From: Hypericum androsaemum
Taxonomy: Eukaryota > Streptophyta > Magnoliopsida > Malpighiales > Hypericaceae
DNA: 64,000 nucleotides
Assembly (NCBI GenBank): GCA_963995505.1
Contig: OZ023189.1
Location: 1,873,155-1,937,154, forward strand
Direction: 5' to 3'
Part shown: one piece after another, positions 11,256-21,300 of the stretch
Numbering within the stretch: the first letter of the stretch is position 1
Layout of the letters: each line of letters starts with the position of its first letter
Notes under the pieces: model-generated
The model's input: only the letters and a program-made list of their open reading frames with translations
The model's database searches: none
Told to the model about the DNA's origin: nothing
Made by a program: the position numbers and the translations under genes

Positions 11256-11974
11256 TCTCCTCGTCTAGGTCCATCCGCGCTTGATGCAAGACTTGGAGGG
11301 TCGGGATAGGATTAGAAATCCTTGAGTCGAACAAAGGATTCGTGCAGATATCTCCCATTTTGAAAGAGCTTTGGTCAGCCGAGACCCTAGATGGGTTTGA
11401 CCAATCTTGGGTCAGGGCCGGTTGGTACCAGCTTGATTCCTCTTGGAGATTGCTAGCCACTTCCTTGTAGTCTCGTAGTGTCCCAAGTAGTTCACTCTAT
11501 GTGTCCCCATGTAAGGAGTTATTTGGTACGGGGGATACATAGGAGTTCCAGGCATTGAATCATAACCGAACACACCCGATGATGGTCGAGCTGGGGTGAA
11601 AGGTATATGACCGGTCCATGATTGCCCAAAGGCCGGTTGGACGGGTACAACTGATCCGGTGGATATGCTCATCCCTTAGTGTTGATTGATGACCAACCGT
11701 GAGGACTCCTCATGGTGCCCAAAAGACTCCTCGTAGAGCTTTCGAGCATGAAAAGCGGCATATGTCTCCATCGGGACGACGGGTGTATAGAACTCCATCG
11801 GGGCAACGTTTGTCTCAGCCGGCTCTTTTGAGAGAGCCGAGGTAGATGAGTCCCACCTCCATGTATACGACTGGGAAATGAAAGGTATCGACTCCTTGTA
11901 AGGAACTGGAGCAACAAAGTAATTGGTCATCTTGGCCGGTAAAGGTTAGACCGCCTTCTCAGACGCCCTCCTTA

Positions 11975-11992
11975 GTCCCACCGAGCGTGCCA
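11975..11992 (-). other. Candidate primer-binding site of the LTR element
   Basis: TGGCACGCTCGGTGGGAC on the minus strand begins six bases inside the 5' LTR border and starts with TGG, as expected for pairing with a tRNA 3' CCA end. I could not name the tRNA from memory. Confidence 0.55.
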
Positions 11993-11998
11993 AAAATA

Positions 11999-13910
11999 TG
12001 TTGCAGGGAAAAAAGAATAAGTAACCCGAGACGGATCCGGAGTGGTCGTCCCAAGGTCGGTCTAAAGCTATGCTAGGCTACCGGCTATGCTAGGCTACGT
12101 ACTAAGGAAAAATGATAAAGATAGAAGAGTAGTTGTGTGTTGTGTTTGTTGATGTTCTTCTCCGGTACCCGAACTCCCTTTATATAACATGTCCTGACCT
12201 AGCTCCATTCTTCCCATGCAAGAAATCCCATCCCGAGTGAATATTTTGTTTCCAAATCAACCCGGCTTAGAAAAGGAAAATATAAACCGTCTTCCTCATA
12301 TGAACATATCTCATCCCCGATTAGGAATATGCCGGTCGTGCCGACCAAGCAATTGTGTCCCAAAATCTTATTGGAATCTCAGAAATTCCGGCTCTACTTA
12401 GGAAAATATAAATCGACCCGATCCTCTCGAACCTTCCACGCAAAAGCTCGTCTTAAGCCCGTCAATGCTAAAACAACTTATCATTTTTAAGCTCGAAGTG
12501 AACTCAAAAAAGCCCAAACCTTTCGCCTATATAGACCAAATAGTCTTCCCATCCGGGCTCTCAAAGTGGGATTGTCAAGCCCATCCGGTCCTCCTACGCG
12601 GACTCCATTCTTCCGTCCGAGCCCCTGAAATGGGCTTCGTTCTTCCGCCCGGGCCCTTGAAGCAAGCTAAGACTATCGCCCATAAGCCCTAAGGCGGGCC
12701 AAGCCTTCCGCCCACAAGCCAAGGTGGTAAGGGCCTACCGCCCACAAGCCAAGGCGATAAGTGCCTACCGCCATGCGGACTTGGGCGGCCACTGAGCGGT
12801 CCAATTTGGACGGACATACCAACTCGAACACGGATTCCCGCAAATGAACCTGGAGATGAACACCTTTGCTAGACACCCGGAGTATGAATTTTGTACTTTA
12901 ACACCCGGACATATCACTTCACATACCGAGGCATCCAACAGGACATCCCACTTCACGAGCTGAGACATCCACCCGGACACTTCGAAGGTCAAAATGCCCT
13001 CCGGGCTCCCACCTTGAAAGTTAAAGCGACCATCCGGGCTCCCGCCTTGTAGGTCAAATGACCATCCGGGCTCTTGCTTTGTAGGTCAAAGCGAACATCC
13101 GGGTTCTCGCCTTGTAGATTAAAGCGTACATCCAGGTTCCTGCCTTGAGGACTAAAGCATCTTCCCGCCTTGACCTTTATTTTTGATCTACTTCCGCCCC
13201 GAATCCAAAGAATTCACAAACTACAAAGTCATAGATTATGTTTTGGCTTCGCACATCAACTTGAATTGTCTCAATCCGAGCTCCGGATAGAAAGTTATGA
13301 TTATTTTATCGAGGAGTATCACCCAGGCGGGTGGGAAGCGGACGGAACCGGGCTCCCGCCTTGGTCTTGGAAGCGGGAAGCGGACCGAACTGGTCCGGAG
13401 TGGGATCAGTTTGAAGTAGACTTTTGACCACCTTCCGCTTCGAATTAGAAAAAGTCGTAAACTACAAAGTTGTAGATATTTTTCTTGCCTTTTCATAGCC
13501 GAAAGAATCAGCTCAATCCAATATTCAAGTCATAAGTTACTGCCAATTTACCAAAGATGAATATTTGACATCGAAGGACAATAAACTAAGGTAGTCTACC
13601 GTCACCGGTCTCAACCAAGGAGAGACCATCATTGGGAGACCGTCATCGGTCTTGGCCAAGAGAAGATCATTATCGATTTCTACCAACCTCAAGACCGGAA
13701 GTAATCTCTTTGAAATGATACCAATCACCGGTCATCCGACACCGGTCTCTTCGGGATGATACCGAACATCGATCACCCGACATTGATCTCTCTGAGATGA
13801 CACCATCCACTTTGAGACCATGCCGGTCATCGATCACCCGGTCACTTTGAGATCGCACCGGAGAGCTCAAAATATCCTTGATAATTTGAGATTATTTTTG
13901 TACCTCAACA
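11999..13910 (-). repeat. 5' LTR (right copy)
   Basis: A 1912-bp LTR matching 6906-8836 end to end, apart from point differences and a few short indels. It drives the element in the minus orientation, so transcription would start inside it and run leftward. AGGCC follows at 13911-13915. Confidence 0.9.
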
Positions 13911-13915
13911 AGGCC

Positions 13916-14565
13916 TTAAGGGTAAGTAAGCTCCCAAGGTATAATGTCCAATCTCATCGATCAAATGAAAGCAACAATATAATCGACATGCGAATCTTGC
14001 AAAACTCCGACTCGAGAATGTGTAATTTATGCTAAAGGAGAGAAAAAATTCTGATATGACATGACACAGATAAAATTAATTACCTGACATAATATGTGAG
14101 ATAACTTACGTAACTGAGATTAGCGGGTGTCACTTGGTTGTCAATCAAATAAAATTTTTGTCACTTCGTCAGAGAATTTAAAACCACAATATATGGTGTG
14201 TCAAAGTGCAAAATTGCACGATAGTAAAGTGAACTTTAACCTTAAAAAATGAACATGATCAGATGATGCATCGAGCTACTTGGCTGGGCAGATAGAGAAA
14301 TTTTGTTTGGGTAGAAATCAAGGGGCAAAGAGTCCTCTATTTACCGATTAACCGAAATAATTTGAGTTCAACATGGCAAGCACACAACTTTCAAGGCATC
14401 TAAATAAATATCAAGACAACAAAAAAACAGGGTATTATATAGGACGCTTTCGGTCGATATGATGTCTAACCTCCACTATCTTCTCTCTCTTTAAACCTGG
14501 ATTGGTTAGGAGAGAAAGTTGGAGGAAGAATGAAGGGAAGATAATTTGGATTGGGGTTTTTAACA
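13916..14565. other. Intergenic sequence, nothing recognised
   Basis: AT-rich sequence with no coding motif. The only notable words are short CT/GA runs near 14480-14545. Confidence 0.4.
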
Positions 14566-14944
14566 AATATGAATAAATCTGGGATTATTTTGAGTTTTTT
14601 TTGCTTTTCTACGTCAGCAATTTCAGATAAAGATGTAATCTTATGTGGCGCGCCACATAGGCCGAAACATGGTATCGGTCTAACGTGGCGAGCGCCTTGG
14701 ATGCTGACTAGGCTCGGGAGCTATCAGAGTCTTTAATTGATGAGCACGTGAAATCACAGAGACTTTTTTGATGAGTTTGAAACTACAAACCTGTCTGTGA
14801 AAAATGGAAAAAATATAGGGTACTACTATGAACTTTTCCAATTTTTAAAACATTGCCAAATACCAAAAGATTTTTAAAAGTGCTCATTATCCAAAGCTTA
14901 TACATCGCATTTTACTTAAAAAGAAAGGTTACCGGAAAAAAAGA

Positions 14945-15195
14945 AGGGAAAACTTTCCTTTAGTAAACTGTAGTTGGTTGTTTGACTATCGTGTGGTTCA
15001 AAACGTATTAAACGGATCCCTGAGATTTCAAAAGGATCTCACGAATGGCTCCTCCGTGCTCGAAATTCAAACAATGTCGTTTAGTCTCGTGCGTGGCATG
15101 CCAGCTCGAAATTTTCTTAACCCCACTGTTGCTGACGTGTTGGGTTACATTTTTCCAAAACAATCCCAGATTAGTTTATATTTTGTCAAAAAACC
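14945..15195 (+). repeat. Left arm of a 250-bp diverged inverted repeat
   Basis: Segment 14945-15195 matches the reverse complement of 17865-18115. Shared blocks in order are TTTAGTA, TGTGGTTCAAAACGT, GAAATTCAAAC, TAGTCTCGT, GTGGCATGCCAGCTC and AATCC(C/T)A(G/A)ATT. A third, weaker copy in the same orientation as the right arm lies at 14570-14850. The arms enclose 2.7 kb. No target duplication was found at the outer edges. Confidence 0.65.
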
Positions 15196-15319
15196 CCTCC
15201 TTTTAACCCCTCCATTGAGACTAAAGAACTATCCACCCACCGTCTTGTTCCCCAATTCCCTCTCTTCTTGTCTCCCACTTCAATTCTCACGGTCTCACCC
15301 AATTCCTTCCTCCAAAACA

Positions 15320-15707
15320 ATGGAACAACTTCCAACCCTAAATGCACTGCCTAACTTCAAGCCCACCAGCCTCCCAACCCTACAAGATCTCGTTGCCCAC
15401 TTCCAGGCCTGGACCCCTAGTAGGCCTCCTTCAAAGTCATCGACGAACTCCAAAAGGCCCTCTTTGAGGTGGTCACCGCCGGCAACTCTAAGCGTCCCTT
15501 AAGGACTACAGCAACAAGCTCGCCGCCGACGCCTTCCGAAAGCTGGAGATGCTCAACGGCCGTCTCGTCGCCGTCGACATAAAGGTCAATTCCAAGCCCA
15601 GGTACCTAGAGGAGTTCTCCATCGAGATCGCCTCCGGCGTCGACCTCCTAGAGTTGGATGCTGTTTGGGTCCACATCGTCGAAGGGGTCTCCCAAATCTG
15701 GGGTTGA
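15320..15707 (+). pseudogene. Frameshifted gene fragment of unknown family
   Basis: Starting at ATG 15320 (MEQLPTLNALPNFKP, LPTLQDLVAHFQAW), the coding sense continues only if two frame changes are allowed, near 15420 and near 15500. The pieces are FKVIDELQKALFEVVTAG, then DYSNKLAADAFRKLEMLNGRL, ending EGVSQIWG with a stop at 15705-15707. Codon use is GC-rich (GCC, CTC, GTC), unlike the surrounding AT-rich DNA, which suggests real ancestral coding sequence. I do not recognise the family. Its position between inverted repeat arms suggests a captured gene fragment. Confidence 0.5.
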
Positions 15708-16216
15708 GGAGTGTTTGGTTTAATTAGGGTTTCTAAGTTGTGTCTAATTAATTTGTGATTAGGTTATTGAGGATGCAAGATTATGAGGGTTGGAATTAGT
15801 GGAGATTATTGGGGTATTAGTTGGTGAAATTATAATTTTTAAAGAAATATGACAAAATATTGTAATTGTTAAAACGATTTGTACGAGTTGTTTGGCTTTG
15901 TTCTTAATACGATTCCGGCAGGAGCCGTCTCGACGGGAGTGACAGCCGGCTAACAGTAATGAAAAAAAATTGGAAATAAGAAGACGAGACCATTCGAACG
16001 AGGACATGAAGATTATTTCTTGTAGAGTTTTTCTACCCAATAAGAAACCTCAAGAAATTAGACAAGGGTTTGTGGTATGGGCGCGTGGGTTCAAACTTTT
16101 TTATAATATTGTCCTTATTCGTATATTATACATAAATAAATCAAATTGATATATTATTTAATTAATTATTTAATTTTTTAAATATTAATTAATATTTGTC
16201 ATTTTAATATTGTAAT

Positions 16217-17225
16217 CGGACATGCCATTTATCATACTTGGGCATACCATTAGTCATTAGGTAAGATAAGACAAGAAAAGGAAAGTAAATGCAAGAAAAT
16301 GAAAGATGAGCCAAGAAAAGCCAAAATAAGGCAAGAAAAGGAAAAAAAATGCAAGGAAAATGCAAGAAAAGGAAAGATAATGATAGAAAAAGCAAGAAAA
16401 TGTAAGGAAAAGGCATGAAAAGGCAAGAAAAGGAAAGAAAAGGCAAGAAAAAGCATGAAAATGTAAGATAAGGAACGAAAAGGCAAGAAAAGGCAAGAAA
16501 AATGAAAGAAAAGGCAAGAAAAAAAAGATAAGGCAAGAAAAGGCAAGAAAAAGCAAGGAAAATGAATGAAAAGGCAAGATAAAACAAGAAAATGCAAGAA
16601 AAAAAAAGAATAGAAAAGAAATGGAAAGACAAGGCAAGATATGGCAAGATAAGGCAAGAAAAGGAAATGAAAAGGCATGAAAAAGGCAAAAAATGCAAGA
16701 AAAGGCAAGGAAAAGACAAGAAAAGGTAAAAAAAAGGAAAAATAAGGCAAGAAAAGGCAAAGAAAATGGAAGAAAAGGCATGAGAAGGTATGAAAAGGCA
16801 AGATAAGGTAGGAAAATGCAAGATAACTTGGCATTTATCATATTTGGGCATACCATTAGCCATTTACTTATGTCATTTAATTATTTAATTATTTTATTAT
16901 AATTTTTATTTAATATTAATCGGGCATGCCATTAATCATAGCCGAAAATACCATTTTAACATAACCGAATATGTCATTTAATTTAGTATAAATTTTATTA
17001 AATATTAAACGGGCATATCATTAGAAATAGCCGGGCATGCCATTTTTCCGTAACCGGGCATACCATTTTATCGTAGCCAGGTCTGTCATTGGGTCAGTAT
17101 CGGGCATGCCATTTTATCGTTATTGGGCATGCCATTTTGTAGTCACCGGACATGCCATTTAGACATAACCGAGTATGCCATTATATCGTAATCGGGCATG
17201 CCATTTTATCATAACCGGAATCAAT
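16217..17225. repeat. 23-bp satellite with GGCATGCC palindrome (CGGGCATGCCATTTTATCGTAAC)
   Basis: About a dozen 23-bp units lie between 16915 and 17225, for example CGGGCATGCCATTTTATCGTAAC, with variants at the last six bases. Two more units lie at 16217-16260 and further partial units at 16828-16865, so the purine-rich block at 16260-16826 is embedded inside this satellite. Each unit carries the 8-bp palindrome GGCATGCC or a one-base variant. Confidence 0.85.
16260..16826 (+). repeat. 10-bp A-tract array (GGCAAGAAAA)n, purine-rich
   Basis: About 570 bases are made of GGCAAGAAAA-type units, mostly 10 bp with occasional 9-12 bp variants (GGAAAGAAAA, GGCATGAAAA, ATGCAAGAAAA). Four-base A runs recur once per helical turn, the textbook arrangement for intrinsically bent DNA. 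All three minus-strand frames stay open for about 200 codons as Phe/Leu/Ser-rich nonsense, because the plus strand almost lacks T. These are not genes. Confidence 0.85.
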
Positions 17226-17864
17226 AGACTAAAATTTTCCAATTAAGTGCTAGCAAAAAAATTGAATGGCACAATTAATTGTACAAAAAAATTTAATTAC
17301 GATCAAGTGATTAATTTTTTAGGTAAATAGTGTCACATAATAAATTAATCAATTAACTTTACCCAAAAAAATTAATTACCATTGAGACACGTAATAAGGA
17401 TCAAATGTAATAAATTACAATTGCCATGCCAATTAGAATAGAAAACGAAGGGACAAGTAATAAATAAATAAATTAATTAATACACATGGCTGAGGGAAGG
17501 GACATTCGTATTAAATGCATGTCAGGCGACACGCGACTCAAGGGAATGCGGTTCGTGCACCAAAAACCAAAAATGTCCCTAGGGACATGCAGCAAAGATC
17601 CACCATTGGATCGTTGTGCGCGTGTTTTCATAGCCCATCCATGGCTCAGATTAAACTCGTACGGTACGGGACCCACCTATTAGGTCCTGCACCGAATCCA
17701 ACGCCATATGGGTCTCCCATTTAGTTGATTGCGAGATTGATATATGATTTGGTTGTTGGTGTTGGAGAAGATCTTGTTCAGGAAGAGGAAGATAATATCA
17801 TGGAGATGAGAGAGAGGGGAGGTAAGAGAGGAGAGAGAGAGGGGGGGAAAAAGGGAGGAGAGGG
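17226..17864. other. AT-rich spacer with a GA-rich run
   Basis: No gene was recognised. A GAGAGAGG-rich run lies at about 17808-17862, just inside the right arm of the inverted repeat. Confidence 0.4.
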
Positions 17865-18115
17865 GTATGTTGAAAAAAATATAAGCAAATTTAGGATTAT
17901 TTTGAAATTTACCTTGAAGACAACTCAACGATAGCAGGCTTAAAAAAATTCTGAGCTGGCATACCACATACGAGACTAAGCAACGCCGTTTGAATTTCGG
18001 GCAGGGGAGCTTTCTGTGAGGTCCTTTTGAAACCTCAAGAACCCGTTTAAAACGTTTTGAACCACACGGTTGTAAATGTCAAAGAGCCAAATCACAATGT
18101 ACTAAAGTTAAGTAT
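17865..18115 (-). repeat. Right arm of the 250-bp inverted repeat
   Basis: This is the reverse-complement partner of 14945-15195. The strongest match is TGTGGTTCAAAACGT plus the GAAATTCAAAC and ATGCCAGCTC blocks. It ends about 190 bases before the start codon of the methylesterase gene, so the element may overlap that gene's promoter. Confidence 0.65.
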
Positions 18116-18305
18116 TCCCAAAAAGAAATGCTACTCCATATGGAGTGGGCTTAAACGGGCCTCGATTTTTAGATGGGCCACATCCGTTACCCATTGCATT
18201 CCGAAAACGGAAGCGCAAAAGAAGAATAAGACTAAGCACACGCACCGAGCAAAAAGAGCTCTGGCTCGTGATCAGTGAACCCAAAACGACACCGTGCTTA
18301 TAGAA

Positions 18306-21300
18306 ATGGAACCGCCAACGGACCTGGCGACGCTTCCCGAGGAGCCCGCCTCTGCCTCTGCCTCCGCCTTCGCCTCCCTTCCTCAACGTCCTCCTTCTCA
18401 GTTACTTCTTTCCCTATTTTCCTTTTTGTTTTATTTTTCTGTTTGAACAAATTATTATTAAGTAGGCTTACGTTTTTGTGTCGCATACGAATAATTGCTA
18501 TTTTAGGGCGCTCTAGTGATCGTCTAATGGGAAGGAAACCCCGCCACCCGATCTTCTATTATCGTTCATTCGAAAAGATTGTGCATTTGTGCTGTTGTTA
18601 GGGCATGGCTTTTGTAAAAAATATATATGGAATAATTCGTTGCATGTTTTGACTTTTTCCGCTCTGTGGATGGTGAATCTGATTCTTTTGATGATTTTAG
18701 TTGCGATTCTGATGATGGATTAGCTGGTTCGTTGGATCAATACATATACTCGGGAAAATGGCGTTTTCCAAACTTGATGATGATGATGATGATGATATAC
18801 GAGGAGTAGTTTGTGAAACAAGTCGTTTTATGGTTCTGTGGGGTACATCGGGTTTGGAGATCAGTTACTTCCGGAGGTTACTAAATGGCGTGTCTTGTCA
18901 ATATTCATTGGTTAATGGTTTGATATTGGACGGAACATGCTTGGTGGTACCAAGGCAGATAGGTGCTCTAGTACAAAAAGGATCTGATCTCTAAGTGGTG
19001 GAGAGGATAGAAATTCTTTGGTAATTTATATGTGTAGTTCACCTCATGTAGGGCGTAGTTTTCTCCTGCTTGCCCTTCTTGGATCCCGTGGTTGTTGCCA
19101 ACGGTACTTGTTAGGTCAATTCCCTGCTGTCTTTTCAATTGCATTGTTTAAGGAAAATGTTTCCAACCATTTTGTTTTAGTATTTGCTTTTGTCGACGTT
19201 GAATGATTTCTAAATCATCTACAATTTTGGATTTTGTAGGAAATCTTCAGAGAAGTTCTCTCCTCTAGACTGGAGAGAATTTTTTGATCGCGAGGAAGAC
19301 ATTTCCATTTCAGACTCGAACGATGTTAGTTCTATCTTGATACTTAAACAAAAGAAACAAATTTTTTTTTTTGGTTTGTTCATCTTTTAAGATATTCGTG
19401 TCTAATGATCTGTGTCGTTACAGGTATTTCATGTATATGTGGCAGGCGCAGAAGGACCAGTTGTTTTTGCTCTACATGGAGGTGGTTATTCTGGGTAAGT
19501 CTGGGTGTCAATCTACTGGCTCTAATTGTAGCTTTTATTCTTTGATTAATTAATGTACTGAGTTATCGCTCTAAGTTTATTATTTTCCATTCCCAATGCT
19601 TTTCAGTCTAGCTTATGCTTTTTAATATTGATATTACCTTGTTTGTTGAATCTGATGTGGAAGTTTCACAAGTTTCCAACTGGATTTTCATTATTGAAAG
19701 ATGCTTCAACTATAACCTCTGAAGCCTAGTTAATTTGGTATTAGCCGTAATTATCGTGTCATTGAGCCATTGAAGTAGGGCCAACTTTCATTTTATCGGG
19801 TTTCTGAATTTAAAAGAGGAGTTCAAAGTTGACATTCTGGAGAGATGATGATCATCACTTCTACTACTCTTCCGTGAAATTGTAACCCTCATCAGTTATA
19901 CGATTTCAGAGTTGACAACAAAGAAAATCAACTTGTCTACCTTTTGTTCCATTGGGCATTCTATTCAGCACTTTAAAGACTTCCTTAAGTTAAATGGAGT
20001 CTCCCTCGCCCTTGGTGATTGAAAAAAATGAGTGGATGGCTGGCTTCCTTTTTGCTCTTTATCAGAACCTTGTTCTTCAATATGGTGCTTGTACTTTTTT
20101 ATTCCATTTGCCAGGAATAAGTTCAAATCTTCCTCTTGAGTGAGAAGATATTGATGATTATTTACCCGTCTTTTATTCTTTTAGCTTTTTTACTTTCTTG
20201 TGGCAACCAACTTAGAGTTATAGAAAAAATGTAGATTCTCTGCGTGAAGGGACATTTGAGATGTAGCATTTCATTCTATCTTCACCTGTCCCGACTTTCT
20301 TATGTTTGCATGCCCTGTTGATTGTACTTGGACCAATTTGAAAGAAAATAAAACAATATGCAGTACTAGAAGTACCTTGTACTGATATTGTTCAGAGAAT
20401 TCTATTCTCTACCTGTATAGAAATTCAATTGTGTATGTAGCTGATAGAGATGTGACAATTCTAGTGGAGGTAAATTGTGTACTCTATTTGTACCAGGCTT
20501 TCATTTGCACTAGCAGCTGGAAGGATTAAGGAGAAAGCTAGAGTGGTTGCCATGGACTTGAGAGGACATGGAAAAACATCAACGGAAAATGATCTAGACC
20601 TCTCTATCGAGGTATCAACTCTCATTGTTATTCGTCTCTTTTCCTTTAAATGTCCTGTACCTGAAAAGTTTAACTTTGAACATTGCTTTAACCATTGGTA
20701 GTGTTGGTTGTTTCATTTTCCAATTTAGACTATGTGCAGTGATGTTTTGGCGGTACTGAAGGCTATGTATGGAGACTCTCCTCCAGCAATTGTGCTAGTG
20801 GGGCACAGGTTGCACTCTTTTAATATTCTTTCTCTCGGAGAACTCGTTGGCTGCTGTTGGTGCTCTTTGACTATATGTTAGCCTTATTTATTGACTGGGT
20901 CTCCATTTCTCTGATCTTACAGCATGGGTGGCTCTGTTGCTGTGCATCTTGCTGCCAAGAGAGTATTAACGAGCTTAGCTGGTTTGGTTGTTGTGGATGT
21001 CGTGGAGGTATAGAATTTGTGTACATTGCTTACCTCAACATCATGTCTACTTCTTTCTATGTTAACTATTTGTCCTAACATTAACCAAATGGAAATTCCA
21101 GGGAACAGCTATGGCTTCATTGGTTCACATGCAAAAAGTCTTGTCAAATCGGACGCAACATTTTTCAAGCATAGAAAAAGCAGTATGTGCAACTATTCCA
21201 AGTCTAATCTTGTAATTGCTGATTCCTGTTTCAAGATTGCTTTGTATATACTCTCTCTCTTTTGGCATCTCACAGCTTCCCCTTATAAAATTAATAGTAA

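Larger units (their letters stand above)
9330..11930 (-). pseudogene. Broken gag / protease-region reading frames of the LTR element
   Basis: The first frame opens at 11930 (MTNYFVAPVPYKES...) and continues in frame past one stop (11676) to 11412. A frame shift is needed to enter an acidic repeat domain (about 11260-10870), and another to enter a basic, repeat-rich segment (10799-9888). That segment ends in a Lys/Arg/Gln-rich helix with LTKTQRRRLERK, a motif I associate with plant Gypsy gag. The last segment (9857-9330) has VHIHGEPIKRVPMDG and EDVSPTGIVMTNLNGK, matching the retropepsin neighbourhood of Gypsy polyproteins, but the active-site region is degraded. No zinc knuckle was seen. This is a relic, not a working polyprotein. 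Confidence 0.7.
6906..13910 (-). mobile_element. LTR retrotransposon lacking polymerase and integrase (LARD/TR-GAG-like, probably Gypsy-derived)
   Basis: Two long direct repeats (6906-8836 and 11999-13910) begin TG, end CA and bound a 3.16-kb interior. Identical AGGCC repeats at 6901-6905 and 13911-13915 are the 5-bp target duplication. All recognisable coding lies on the minus strand, so the right copy is the 5' LTR. Beside it on the minus strand is a primer-binding-site-like TGGCACGCTCGGTGGGAC (11992-11975). Beside the other LTR is a polypurine tract, GTGTGGGGGGCAT (about 8849-8837). The interior holds broken gag-like sequence and a degraded protease region, but no reverse transcriptase, RNase H or integrase motif. 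Movement would need enzymes from another element. Confidence 0.92.

Noticed and set aside
16204..16863. Three long minus-strand open frames of about 200 codons rich in Phe, Leu and Ser
   Set aside because: All three frames are open at once because the plus strand is an A/G-rich 10-bp repeat; the predicted proteins are low-complexity with no domain.
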